The notes under the pieces are model-generated. The model ran no database searches. It saw only the letters and a list, made by a program, of their open reading frames with translations, and was not told the DNA's origin. The position numbers were made by a program, and so were the translations under genes. From the NCBI RefSeq assembly GCF_016900655.1, contig NZ_JACJKH010000018.1, positions 1-64,000 of the forward strand: a stretch of 64,000 bases of DNA, read 5' to 3'. This document shows, piece by piece, positions 55,634 to 64,000 of the stretch (the stretch's first letter is position 1; each line of letters begins with the position of its first letter). The stretch is from Drancourtella massiliensis (GTDB lineage: Bacteria; Bacillota; Clostridia; Lachnospirales; Lachnospiraceae).

Positions 55634-57295
55634 TTAATTTTCCTGCAGAAGACTGGAAAAATCATGGAAATATCGTTCCCGTTCTTCGGTTGTCATCTTC
55701 ACCAGTTCCTCAAAGCGATCCATGCTGATATATCCTGCCGAAAATAACAGCTCAGTATACTCTTTTTTGGAGAAACCATATACTTTCTCCCATTCACAGA
55801 TTTTTTTCATACCATAGTAGTAACAGGTAAAGTATCCCGGGGAGTTCTGATGTGCCCTCACCTGACCTCTTGCTGTCACCCAGTCAAATCCAAGTTCCTT
55901 TTCATAAAGCTCAATTACTTCTTCCAACGATGCACCATAGTAAAAAAGCATTAGATCGGCACAGATCCGCACAGAAGCATGATGCCGCCGGTATGCGACA
56001 AAAAGTGGAAAAAACGGGTCTTCTGAAAAAAGATCCTGAAAGGCGCGCTCGGTTCGAAGACAGGTTCCTTCCAGAAGTGGCACCAGCTTAGCTCCAATTT
56101 TCACCGTCTCCGGTGTCTCATCAACCACAGCACGCACATACTGTACATGATGGCCCGGATATGCTTCATGAAGCGTGTTCATCCGGATCCAACCATCCGT
56201 TACATTTTTATAGTTGTATACATTCAGAAACATCTGTCCTACAAGAGGCCGGATACTGAAATCTCCACCTTCATAGCCGCCCCACGGATAAGAATCTTTA
56301 CAGCACTCCGGCACCGGCAGACAGATACACTCTTCATCCTCCGGAAGCCGGACATACTCATGCGCCAGTGCCCTTGTCCGTTTTAGATACTCATTTGCAC
56401 GGGCCAGCATCTCTTCCGGGGTGTCACACGGTCCTTCATATTTAAACAGGATTTCATTGATTTCCTCCATGGTAGTCGGCGCCGGTTCCGGAATATCCAG
56501 CCTTCCGGCAATATCGAATACGTCCGCCCTGGTCTTTTCAATCTCTTCCTGATACCAGGAAAGGAGCTCATCCAAAGACACACCCATCTGTTTTTGCAAG
56601 ATAGTACGGTATAATTCTTCGTCCATCTTCACCGTCTGTTTCAGATCCTCTTCCTCCGTCTCCGCTGGTATCATTTTTTTACCATCCCGAAGTTTCTCTG
56701 CCATTTCTTCTAAAACAACTTCAGTCTCTGCCAGGGCCTTTTTCAGTCTTTCCAGTTGATTTTGTGAAAAGGATGAAAAAAATCTCTTCAAGTCCGTTCG
56801 GTACATCTCCACCATTCTGCTTTCTCTCATGAATTCATCTGAAAGATCTCCTTTTCTTCCCTTCTCTTTTGCCTGAATCAGTTCAAGTACACTATCCTTA
56901 GCTTCACAGATCTCGCGTAGATAGTCTAGCAGCCCCTGGCAACGTTCCTCGTCCGGATGCCGGTTCAATCGGGAAGTATTCTCGATTTCCCAGTGAATCC
57001 CAAGATGATCTGCCTCCGGATGTTCCTCTTTATCCTTCAAAGTATACTCCAGCGAATCCAGAAAGTCCTTAAAATGATGCTTTATCAAGGAGAATACCCG
57101 GTCTGGTTCCTCCAGTTCCTCCATCCTCTTTTTCAATTCCTCCACCCTGCTCCATGCCTGTCTCATGTGCTCTTCTGTTGGAAGAAATATCTTGCTTTTC
57201 TTCTGTTTGCCATCCAGCCAAAATCTGGACAGCAACGCGCAGTCTCTGTCCAGTTCCCGGTACTGTCGTCTCAGTTCTTCGTATCCCTTTGCCAT
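55634..57295 (-). CDS. DUF885-family metallopeptidase-like protein
   Basis: This 553-aa soluble protein carries the DUF885 signature HEAYPGHHVQYVRA (about 375-388), a zinc-type HExxH variant, and downstream the catalytic-like Glu region CLRTERAFQDLF. Long coiled-coil segments fill the first 200 residues. Members are thought to be carboxypeptidase-like enzymes related to M32/M3 peptidases, some secreted. No signal peptide is visible here, so it is probably cytoplasmic and part of peptide catabolism. The start follows GGAGCGAACGGAG. Confidence 0.85.
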   Translation of the reverse strand: MAKGYEELRRQYRELDRDCALLSRFWLDGKQKKSKIFLPTEEHMRQAWSRVEELKKRMEELEEPDRVFSLIKHHFKDFLDSLEYTLKDKEEHPEADHLGIHWEIENTSRLNRHPDEERCQGLLDYLREICEAKDSVLELIQAKEKGRKGDLSDEFMRESRMVEMYRTDLKRFFSSFSQNQLERLKKALAETEVVLEEMAEKLRDGKKMIPAETEEEDLKQTVKMDEELYRTILQKQMGVSLDELLSWYQEEIEKTRADVFDIAGRLDIPEPAPTTMEEINEILFKYEGPCDTPEEMLARANEYLKRTRALAHEYVRLPEDEECICLPVPECCKDSYPWGGYEGGDFSIRPLVGQMFLNVYNYKNVTDGWIRMNTLHEAYPGHHVQYVRAVVDETPETVKIGAKLVPLLEGTCLRTERAFQDLFSEDPFFPLFVAYRRHHASVRICADLMLFYYGASLEEVIELYEKELGFDWVTARGQVRAHQNSPGYFTCYYYGMKKICEWEKVYGFSKKEYTELLFSAGYISMDRFEELVKMTTEERERYFHDFSSLLQEN

Positions 57296-57383
57296 CTCCG
57301 TTCGCTCCTTTTGTGTCCGATTGATCGGTTTTATGATCTTTTCTTCATCTTAGCACAGCATTTACGCTTCTTCAATACAACAC

Positions 57384-57430
57384 AAAAAGGGACACTCTCT
57401 GAAAGTCTGCACTTTCAAAGAGTGTCCCTG
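57384..57430. terminator. Terminator after hypD
   Basis: AGGGACACTCT...TGAAAGT/ACTTTCA...AGAGTGTCCCT with a 4-nt loop. Ts follow on the minus strand. The DUF885 gene reads on the same strand, so it acts mainly for hypD. Confidence 0.85.
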
Positions 57431-57450
57431 ATTACTTTATCTTCTGTCTC

Positions 57451-59829
57451 TTAGCTGAAAGACTGCTCTGTACGGTTAATGATCTCATCCTGAAGCGGTT
57501 TATCCAGGTTGCGGAAGAAATCACTGTATCCTGCAACACGAACAATCAGATCTTTATAATCCTCCGGATGTTTCTGTGCATTGATCAGAGTCTGGCGATC
57601 CACTACGTTGAACTGGATATGGTGACCATCCATCGCGAAGTAAGAACGGATCAGGTCTGCCATATGATTTAGGCCTTCTTCGCCCGCTACAACGTCCGGT
57701 GTAAACTTCTGATTCAGAAGTGTTCCGCCTGTTGCAAGATGATCCATCTTGGAGCAGGATTTAATAACTGCTGTCGGTCCGTTTGTATCTGCGGATTTTT
57801 CCGGAGAGATACCTTCGGATACCGGTTTGTGAGCTTTTCTTCCGTTCGGAGTTGCAAGGATGACATCTCCGAAGTATACATGACAGGTTGTCGGCAGCAT
57901 ATCGATGCGGTATTCTCCGCCTCTGATATTCGGACGTCCTGTGATGGTGCTTCTGTAAAGCTCGAAAATATCCTGCATGATATCATCTGCGTAATCATCA
58001 TCATTACCATATTTCGGGCTGTTGTCATGAACCATCTTGTAGATGGAATCATATCCTTCGAAGTCATGTTCCATTGCTTCGATCAGCTCTTCCATGGTGA
58101 AGTTCTTCTTGTCGTAAACATTGTATTTGATTGCAGCAACACAGTCAGTAACTGTTCCGATACCTACACCCTGAATGTAGCTTGTGTTGTATCTTGCTCC
58201 ACCTGCATTGTAGTCTTTTGCCTTGGAGATACAGTCGTTTGTTACAACAGACAGACATGGTGCCGGCATGTTTTCAGCATATAATTTTTCAATAACATTG
58301 TTTCCACGGATCTTAACATCTACGAAGTACTCAAGCTGTTTCTTAAATGCAGCCCATAATTCGTCAAATGTCTTGAAGTCTTTTGCGTATCCAAGCTGAA
58401 GACCAAGCTGCTTTTTGCTGTACTCATCGTATCCGTTGAACAGTGTCAGCTGGAAGATCTTCGGAATGTTCAGGTAACCTGTCAGGATATAAGCTTCGCT
58501 TCCCCATGCTCCGGTCTCTACACATCCTGAGGATCCACCGCGTCTTGCATCCGGCAGACTCTTTCCTGCATTAAGGAGCTCTGCAATCTGAGCCTCTGTG
58601 TTATAGAATGCCGGCTGTCCCCATCCTTCTCTGGAGATTTCACATGCTCTCTTTAAGAATTTTGCCGGTGTCTTCTTGCTGATGGTTACGTTGGAGTTCG
58701 GCTGAACCAGTCTCATCTCATCCATGCAGTCAAGGATCAGATAACTTACTTCATTGACACCGTTACGTCCATCCGGTGTTACCCCGCCTGTGTTGATATT
58801 TGCGAAATCGGTGTATGTTGCACTTTCTTTCAGTGTGATACCAACTTTTACAGGAGCCGGCTGATTGTAGAATTTTACCCACAGACATTCCAGAAGCTCT
58901 TTTGCTTTCTCATCATCCAGAATACCATCGGCAACATCTTTCTGATAATATGGATACAGATGCTGATCCAGTCTTCCCGGGCTGAAAGCATCCCAAGGAT
59001 TCAGTTCTGTCGTAACTGCAAGGTGTGTAAACCAGTACAGCTGGATTGCCTGCCAGTATGTCTGCGGCTTGTGTGCCGGTACAACTTCCAGGTTTGCAGC
59101 AATCTGAAGCAGCTCTGCCTTTCTTGTCTCGTTTTCTTCTTTTTCTGCCATTTCAAGAGCAAGTTTGTGATAACGCTCTCCAAGAATAATGACAGCATCG
59201 CACGCGATGTCCATCGCTTTCAGCTCTTCTGCTTTATCCAGAGCTTCCGGATCATTGATATAATCCAGAGCATCCATTGTCTTTTTGATTTTCTCTTTAT
59301 AATCCATGTATCCGGTTGTGAATACCTGCTCGCCTCCGCATGTATGTCCAGGTCCTCTCTGCTCCATGAACTCTGTGAACATACCTGCTTCATAGCAGTC
59401 ATGCCATTCCGGTGTCATCTTGGAAAGAAGCTTTTCTCTCATGCTTCTTCCTGTCCAGTACGGGATGATCTCTTCTCTCTGAAGCTTCCGGTCTTCTTCT
59501 GTTGTCTTGAAGGATACCAGATCTCTTTCGCTCATGACGATCATATCCTCTTCACTGTGGCAGCAAAGTTCCGGGAATGTCGGAGATGCCTGAGGATCTT
59601 TTCCTTTTTCACCAACGATCAGTTCGCCGTCTCCAAGATATAATGTCTTCTTGGAAAAATATTCTTTCAGAGTCATCGCTCTCATAACCGGAATTGAATA
59701 TTTTCCATCGTTTTCTCTGTAAAAGTCTGTCTCGATTTTTGCTCTTTCCAGGTCAATATGAACCGGAGTAGTTACACTGATCTGTCTGAGTTTCTGAATT
59801 CTTTCATTCATACCGCGAAGTTTTGCCAT
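57451..59829 (-). CDS. hypD: trans-4-hydroxy-L-proline dehydratase (glycyl radical enzyme)
   Basis: This 792-aa glycyl radical enzyme has the thiyl Cys and Glu in SGCVETGAWGSEAY (about 424-437) and the radical Gly in VRVAGYSDFF (near 766). The Cys-Val-Glu arrangement is the signature of HypD, which dehydrates trans-4-hydroxyproline to pyrroline-5-carboxylate. It differs from PFL (Cys-Cys) and from glycerol/propanediol dehydratases. The activase gene lies immediately upstream (4-nt gap). P5C reductase (proC) is not in this window. Such enzymes let gut Clostridia use collagen and diet-derived hydroxyproline as an electron sink. Confidence 0.93.
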   Translation of the reverse strand: MAKLRGMNERIQKLRQISVTTPVHIDLERAKIETDFYRENDGKYSIPVMRAMTLKEYFSKKTLYLGDGELIVGEKGKDPQASPTFPELCCHSEEDMIVMSERDLVSFKTTEEDRKLQREEIIPYWTGRSMREKLLSKMTPEWHDCYEAGMFTEFMEQRGPGHTCGGEQVFTTGYMDYKEKIKKTMDALDYINDPEALDKAEELKAMDIACDAVIILGERYHKLALEMAEKEENETRKAELLQIAANLEVVPAHKPQTYWQAIQLYWFTHLAVTTELNPWDAFSPGRLDQHLYPYYQKDVADGILDDEKAKELLECLWVKFYNQPAPVKVGITLKESATYTDFANINTGGVTPDGRNGVNEVSYLILDCMDEMRLVQPNSNVTISKKTPAKFLKRACEISREGWGQPAFYNTEAQIAELLNAGKSLPDARRGGSSGCVETGAWGSEAYILTGYLNIPKIFQLTLFNGYDEYSKKQLGLQLGYAKDFKTFDELWAAFKKQLEYFVDVKIRGNNVIEKLYAENMPAPCLSVVTNDCISKAKDYNAGGARYNTSYIQGVGIGTVTDCVAAIKYNVYDKKNFTMEELIEAMEHDFEGYDSIYKMVHDNSPKYGNDDDYADDIMQDIFELYRSTITGRPNIRGGEYRIDMLPTTCHVYFGDVILATPNGRKAHKPVSEGISPEKSADTNGPTAVIKSCSKMDHLATGGTLLNQKFTPDVVAGEEGLNHMADLIRSYFAMDGHHIQFNVVDRQTLINAQKHPEDYKDLIVRVAGYSDFFRNLDKPLQDEIINRTEQSFS

Positions 59830-59833
59830 TTTT

Positions 59834-60742
59834 CTAACCTCCTATTTTGGTGTTCGTATATCCTGCATTGATAAATATAGCCGCCAGTGCTTCCATCTCT
59901 TCTTTGTCTGGTGCATGCAGGTCAGTGCCTTTATATTCCATATCCAGCTTTCTGTATTTTCCGCTTCCGGTATCGTGGTAAGGCAGCAGATTGATCTGAG
60001 CCGGATGGATATCGTGTTCCTGAAGAAACGCGATGGTTTCTTTCATGTTCTGTTCGTTTCCGTTTACCTCTTTGATGGTAGGAATCCGGATATAGATTCT
60101 GGCGCCGTCCTGAGAAAGGCGGACCAGATTTTCAAGTATCAGTTTATTGTCAACTCCGATGTACTTCTTATGAAGCTCCGGATCCATAATCTTCACATCA
60201 TAAAGGAATGTATCTACATAAGGAAGAATCTTCTGAAATCTTTCATAAGGAGCATATCCGCATGTGTCGATGGTAAGCGATATTCCCTGACGGTCCAGCT
60301 CTTTGGCTGCCGCGAGGACAAAATCCATGTCCACTGACATCACTTCACCGCCCGAAAAGGTAACTCCTCCGCCGGACTGTTCGTAAAACATCTGATCCTT
60401 CATGAGTTCTTTAACCAGTTCTTTGACTGTATACTCATATCCGACGATTTCTCTTGCGGACGCCGGACAAACATCTGCGCATTTTCCGCAAAATGTACAG
60501 GACAGTGAATTCCATACCGGCTTGTGATCCTCCATATGGATCGCACCATTCGGGCAGGCCGCCGCGCAGGCTCCGCATCCTGTGCATTTTTCCCTATCCA
60601 GCTCCATCTCTCTTTCAAACCTCTGGGTCTCCGGGTTATGGCACCATACACACTTCAAAGGACATCCTTTGAAAAATACAGTTGTACGAATCCCGTCCCC
60701 ATCATGAATCGAAAATTTCTGTATATTTGTGATATTTTTCAT
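59834..60742 (-). CDS. Glycyl-radical enzyme activase for HypD
   Basis: This 302-aa radical SAM activase has the SAM cluster motif in CPLKCVWCHNPET (C-x3-C-x2-C, near 28) and two ferredoxin-like clusters (CTGCGACAAACPNGAI and CTFCGKCADVCP). A GGEVMSVD region binds SAM. It installs the glycyl radical on the hypD product. It is first in the operon, with a strong promoter at 60808-60836 and the start preceded by GGAGAGAATC. The pair must work under anaerobic conditions. Confidence 0.95.
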   Translation of the reverse strand: MKNITNIQKFSIHDGDGIRTTVFFKGCPLKCVWCHNPETQRFEREMELDREKCTGCGACAAACPNGAIHMEDHKPVWNSLSCTFCGKCADVCPASAREIVGYEYTVKELVKELMKDQMFYEQSGGGVTFSGGEVMSVDMDFVLAAAKELDRQGISLTIDTCGYAPYERFQKILPYVDTFLYDVKIMDPELHKKYIGVDNKLILENLVRLSQDGARIYIRIPTIKEVNGNEQNMKETIAFLQEHDIHPAQINLLPYHDTGSGKYRKLDMEYKGTDLHAPDKEEMEALAAIFINAGYTNTKIGG

Positions 60743-60807
60743 GATTCTCTCCTGTCAGTTCTCCCTCTTTGAACCTCAGTTTGAACTTTAGTCTAATCGT
60801 TAAATTA

Positions 60808-60836
60808 AATGTACAACAATGTTATAATTTTGTCAA
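60808..60836 (-). promoter_or_regulatory. hypD operon promoter
   Basis: On minus, TTGACA (60836-60831), 17-nt spacer, TACATT (60813-60808), about 65 nt before the activase start. Confidence 0.72.
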
Positions 60837-60904
60837 TAGGGAATGAAAAGAATTGATAAAAAAATAACATCTTTTACATCCAGATGCTCAAATTATCCCG
60901 TGAC

Positions 60905-61686
60905 TTACTCCGTGGAACGTGGAATCTCGTCAATATATTCAAGATATTTCCAGACCCACTCCTCCGTATACTCCCGGGCAGCAGCTTCCAGGGCATTATT
61001 GTAATACTCCTCTTTATCTTCCTCCGGCGCAGTATAATGTTCCGATGCGTTTTTGAAAATATAGGCATCGGCGTACATCCGAAGTGTATGATCGTCCTCA
61101 TACTGGTCTTCCCAGTTCACACTGTCCGCTACCGCCTGTGTGTATGCATGATTGACCTCATGCAGCAGAATCTCAAGCATTCTTTCTCTGGAATAGTACC
61201 ATGCCTTGCTCGTAACGCTGATCATCTGGTCTGCTTTGGAGTAGTATCCATCTCTCTCGCTTTCCGCTTCATACTGCTCCACCTCCACCGTTGGCGGCTC
61301 AATTCCCCAGTACCGGCTTTCCAGATCAACAAGATCCTGCCACAGTTCCTTTTTCTCCCGATTGTCCAGGGTAATATAGACATCCCCTGCCACATGCTCA
61401 ACATACGTCGGTTCTCATTCCATCCCCTGTCACCGTAAATTTCTGTCGACACTTCCTGTACTTTCGTTTCCGCAGGCGTTGTCCTGCTCATACCGTATCT
61501 AAGAGTACCCAGAAAGGACAAGGCTATCAGGACTGAAAAGCTTTTGTAGATGATCTTTGTCCACAGGTGGCCTATTTTCCTGCCGTGGTATTTCCGGATT
61601 ACGACCTGTGTAAGCAAAGTCAGGTATGCAGCATATTCTTCTGTAAAAACAGCTTCACCAAACAACAGCCTTCGTATTTTTCTCAT
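60905..61686 (-). pseudogene. Frameshifted metallopeptidase-like gene
   Basis: The 5' frame from the ATG at 61686 (MRKIRRLLFGEAVFTEEYAAYL) contains a membrane segment (FSVLIALSFLGTLRYGM) and runs to about 61410. The 3' frame continues with HVAGDVYITLDNREKK and a zinc-like HEVNHAYTQAVADS. Both parts look protein-like, and an in-frame TGA blocks the second frame at the join, so one base was lost or gained near 61405-61425. It could be decay or a sequencing error. The product would be an extracytoplasmic membrane-anchored zinc protein. Confidence 0.65.
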
Positions 61687-61713
61687 TTGTACTCCCTTTT
61701 CTCTCATCCTTAT

Positions 61714-61756
61714 ACACAAACAGCCATGACGGTTCTCTGGCAGTACCATCATGGCT
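61714..61756. repeat. 43-bp direct repeat, copy 1 (hairpin)
   Basis: An exact 43-nt sequence, identical to 62670-62712. Each copy contains the stem AGCCATGACGGT/ACCATCATGGCT (one mismatch). The two copies flank the MNT-HEPN pair. Confidence 0.9.
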
Positions 61757-61796
61757 ACTTTTTTACCTCTTAGACAGAATCAGCGCAAAACTATTC

Positions 61797-62207
61797 TTAG
61801 ATTTTGCTTCCCACATATTCCTCTACTTTCTCAATTAACTCTATCGCTGTGGCAATCTGCTCTTCTGCCTCTTCTCTCGTTGCAAGATAGAAATCATCAT
61901 AATCGCTCGCATGTCGGATTTCCTCCGCCTCAGCAATTCTTCTTCCTAAAGTTCTTGGAAAGATTTCTGTCTTTATATAATTCTTATTAAAATTTGCAAG
62001 AGCGTCCTTATGTCTCTTGTAAGCATTGCCATCAAGTGCATGTATTGCTGAGATAGTATGATAAATTCCGTAGTAGGCCCTGTTGTTCGCTCCTCGGTAT
62101 TCTCCCGCTTCCAGAAGTATTTTGGCCGATTTTACATCACTCTTTGCAGTTTCAATGCGATACAGAGCCAGATCCCGTTGCGATCCCTTTTCGTTATGCT
62201 GCATCAA
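61797..62207 (-). CDS. HEPN-domain protein (MNT-HEPN toxin candidate)
   Basis: This 136-aa helical protein fits the HEPN family (PF05168). Four helices are apparent, and the Arg-x6-His motif is in NNRAYYGIYHTISAIHAL (about 42-59), a variant of the RNase RX4-6H. It overlaps the upstream nucleotidyltransferase by 14 nt. In such pairs, HEPN is the RNA-cutting toxin and the MNT partner inactivates it by nucleotidylation. The start could also be 3 codons inward. It sits between two identical 43-bp hairpin repeats. Confidence 0.88.
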   Translation of the reverse strand: MMQHNEKGSQRDLALYRIETAKSDVKSAKILLEAGEYRGANNRAYYGIYHTISAIHALDGNAYKRHKDALANFNKNYIKTEIFPRTLGRRIAEAEEIRHASDYDDFYLATREEAEEQIATAIELIEKVEEYVGSKI

Positions 62208-62535
62208 ACAGTTTTACCCCCTCCCTTTCTATATTTGTGTAAAACGGGTATACGTCCACCCACTTATTAAAATGCTCCTTATTCTTGACTATCGGCTTGA
62301 TATCCAGATCATAATCCATGTTAAAATCATAGGTCATGCCCGACAATTCATGGCGGTATTTTTTTATGTCAATATCGCTCAAATCCAAAAGCACCATAAT
62401 ATCAATGTCCGAATTTTCCGTATAATCTCCTCTCGCATAAGAACCATATAAAATAACCGTCTTTAAATGCTCTCCATATATTTTACTGAGCAGTTCCACA
62501 TACTGCTTTACCAAATCACTTGTTACTGTCGGCAT
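62194..62535 (-). CDS. MNT-type nucleotidyltransferase (antitoxin candidate)
   Basis: This 113-aa minimal nucleotidyltransferase has the catalytic loop ILYGSYARGDYTENSDIDIMVL (about 28-49; GS...DxD). It lacks any additional domain, as in MNT antitoxins. AAGGTGTTGAT precedes ATG. It is cotranscribed with the HEPN gene; the pair forms a type VII-like toxin-antitoxin module, which are often carried on mobile DNA. Confidence 0.9.
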   Translation of the reverse strand: MPTVTSDLVKQYVELLSKIYGEHLKTVILYGSYARGDYTENSDIDIMVLLDLSDIDIKKYRHELSGMTYDFNMDYDLDIKPIVKNKEHFNKWVDVYPFYTNIEREGVKLFDAA

Positions 62536-62669
62536 ATCAACACCTTCTCTCCTTAAATTCTCATAGGCTCTGACAAACCTTCTCTAACAACTACTTATAT
62601 TATACTTGGTTTTGTTCTGTTTCGACAGGCTTTTTTGCTTAGTCGGTTCAAAATCCCGTGACACAGATA

Positions 62670-62712
62670 ACACAAACAGCCATGACGGTTCTCTGGCAGT
62701 ACCATCATGGCT
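62670..62712. repeat. 43-bp direct repeat, copy 2 (hairpin)
   Basis: Identical to 61714-61756. This copy lies just past the original metG-type stop (TAA at 62742-62740) and so was probably the terminator of that gene. Confidence 0.9.
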
Positions 62713-63193
62713 GTGTTTTATCTTTTATTCTATTCGCTCTTAGTAAAGCTTTGCTCCTGCCGGAATCAATTCCCATCATCTTTCTCGGAGGCAGGTTGAC
62801 AATCGCAATCAGTGTCTTTCCTACCAGCTCTTCCGGCTCATAGTAGTCGTGGATACCGCTTAAGATCACACGGTCTTCCCCGCTGCCGTCATCGAGAACG
62901 AACTTCAGAAGCTTCTTGCTCTTCGGCACTGCTTCACACTCTTTGACTTTTACTGCACGAAAGTCGGATTTGCTGAATGTTTCAAAATCAACCATATCTT
63001 CAAATAACGGCTCTACTTCCACGTTGGAGAAATCGATATCAACTTTCACCGGTGTAGTCTCTGCCGGTGCTGCTTCTGCTACTGATTCTGCCGCTTTTCC
63101 TGCTGTCTGAGCTGCATTGTGCGCCTCATTCTTTGCTGCGCCCTGTGCTTTCATTGTCGGGAAATATTTTATGATCTCTTCGTGATCACTCAT
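62705..63193 (-). pseudogene. Damaged MetG C-terminal tRNA-binding domain
   Basis: A 162-aa ORF has a 75-residue Ala-rich linker and a Trbp111/MetG-C OB fold (FSKSDFRAVKVKECEAVPKS, VILSGIHDYYEPEELVGKTL, VNLPPRKMMGIDS). After GIDS the frame changes; the normal tail is still legible in another frame as PAGAKLY followed by TAA at 62742. So roughly 20-25 codons are missing at a deletion junction near 62762. No full MetG upstream is seen in the window; this may be a split copy left by element insertion. Confidence 0.7.
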
Positions 63194-63267
63194 TATCCCT
63201 TATCCCGGCTTGCAACTGATTAAGGAATTTATTCACAATCCTTCGTTATCATTCATTATTCAATTCA

Positions 63268-63310
63268 TTTTGTTGTCATTTTGCTGTCATTCAAAACTTT
63301 TGTTGTCATT
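63268..63310. repeat. Three short direct repeats TTTTG(T/C)TGTCATT
   Basis: Copies at 63268-63280, 63279-63291 and 63298-63310 lie just outside the integrase 3' end. Short direct repeats next to int are typical integrase arm-binding sites at element ends. Confidence 0.55.
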
Positions 63311-63330
63311 CTCGAATTTGTGAGCCCTTC

Positions 63331-64000
63331 TCAAAAGATATCTAATTTAGCTGCCAAATTCTCGAATGATTCTTGTTTCTTCTTTTCTGTTGCTTCAGCG
63401 TAGATGTCCAATGTAGTCTCAATATTCTTGTGACCCATAATGGACTGGATAACTTTTAAATTCGTTTCGTTTTCGCAAAGTCTGGTGCAAAAAGTGTGCC
63501 GCAAATGATGGCATGAAAAATTAGGTAGAATAATCGGATCCCTGTGTTCTTTTTTTGCCCGCACCACTTCATCAGCATTATAGTTGTTGGCAATACGTTT
63601 TATTGTGTGATTGACTGTCTGCGGATTTGGCACCGAACCAAAGCGGTTACAGAAAATAAAGCCCGTCATTCCGTCAATCTCTGTCTCATTGAATCCGTTT
63701 TCTTTTTGTTCTTCATAGAGCATTTCAAAAGCGTCTTTTACGATATCCAACATCGGTATAGTTCTGATGCCGGCATCTGTTTTCGGAAGTGAAACCCTTA
63801 AAACACATTTATTACTTCCATTCGTCGGATAATATACCAGGCTATGATTAATACTGATTACCCGATTTTCAAAGTCAATGTCTTGCCAGCGTAATCCAAG
63901 GGCTTCCCCAATCCTGCAGCCTGTTCCCAATAAGATAGTAAACATAGGCCACCAGTGATAATAAATCGGATGATTAGCAATATACTCCATAAAACATCTC
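63331..64000 (-). CDS. Tyrosine-type site-specific integrase (partial, cut by window edge)
   Basis: Only the C-terminal 220 or so residues are in view; the frame stays open to the window edge. The catalytic Arg is in GTGCRIGEALGLRWQDIDF, followed by HHLRHTFCTRL (His-x-x-Arg), SIMGHKN (His) and the Tyr in LDIYAEAT. It resembles Tn916/ICE integrases. It reads toward the damaged metG end, with short direct repeats between. The element body should lie to the right. Confidence 0.95.
   Translation of the reverse strand, partial: RCFMEYIANHPIYYHWWPMFTILLGTGCRIGEALGLRWQDIDFENRVISINHSLVYYPTNGSNKCVLRVSLPKTDAGIRTIPMLDIVKDAFEMLYEEQKENGFNETEIDGMTGFIFCNRFGSVPNPQTVNHTIKRIANNYNADEVVRAKKEHRDPIILPNFSCHHLRHTFCTRLCENETNLKVIQSIMGHKNIETTLDIYAEATEKKKQESFENLAAKLDIF

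Noticed and set aside
61222-61752. 176-aa ORF as a separate gene
   Set aside because: Its 3' half reads out of frame over the metallopeptidase-like gene; only the 5' part belongs to the frameshifted gene.

Overview
The window looks like a chromosomal segment of a gut-type Lachnospiraceae (Clostridia, Firmicutes; Mediterraneibacter/Dorea/Blautia-like). This rests on the rpoB/rpoC and L10/L12 sequences, clostridial regulatory RNAs (glycine, L10 leader, preQ1-I), an oxygen-sensitive glycyl-radical hydroxyproline dehydratase, and a cohesin/dockerin-bearing glycosidase. Species assignment is inference. No rRNA, tRNA or CRISPR array was found.

Layout. 0-3.5 kb: an IS200/IS605-like end, a tandem glycine riboswitch with terminator reading off the left edge, and a pepC-HD-AEC permease operon. 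3.5-16 kb: rpoB-rpoC and, separated from them by 3.6 kb, rplJ-rplL with an L10 autoregulatory leader; ldh, a YczE-like membrane protein and an amidohydrolase sit between. 16-27 kb: an amino-acid and peptide catabolism block (iadA, M18 aminopeptidase, APC permease, LysR plus a PPDK-N-type protein, aspartate aminotransferase-glutamate dehydrogenase). 27-29.5 kb: a preQ1-I riboswitch followed by nucleoside hydrolase, ECF S component and radical SAM genes, which matches the gut-bacterial queuosine/queuine salvage set. 29.5-35 kb: WYL regulator, HIRAN protein with a 33-aa upstream ORF, purC, M24 peptidase and an Rpn-type nuclease. 35-43 kb: a 1356-aa GH31 glycosidase, a MalY-type C-S lyase and DUF3737 pair, and a divergent LysR.

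43-52 kb: blaI-blaR1 facing two related membrane-anchored proteins whose promoter also carries a BlaI box; an AraC regulator fused to a degenerate GyrB-like ATPase domain; and a MerR-controlled ABC exporter. 52-61 kb: thyX, broken hipA, small membrane proteins, an araD/ulaF-like epimerase with a PTS IIA, a DUF885 peptidase, and trans-4-hydroxyproline dehydratase with its activase. 61-64 kb: a mobile, decaying region with a frameshifted metallopeptidase, an MNT-HEPN toxin-antitoxin pair between two identical 43-bp hairpin repeats, a damaged metG C-terminal domain, short direct repeats and a tyrosine integrase cut by the right edge.

Main themes are peptide and amino-acid fermentation (several peptidases, isoaspartyl dipeptidase, Asp aminotransferase/GDH, hydroxyproline), micronutrient salvage, and envelope-stress sensing. 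The best leads are the riboswitch-controlled queuine salvage operon, the AraC-GyrB fusion, the dual-BlaI-box regulon, and an in-frame internal start with a strong Shine-Dalgarno inside the Rpn nuclease gene. All calls come from reading the sequence; no database search was run.
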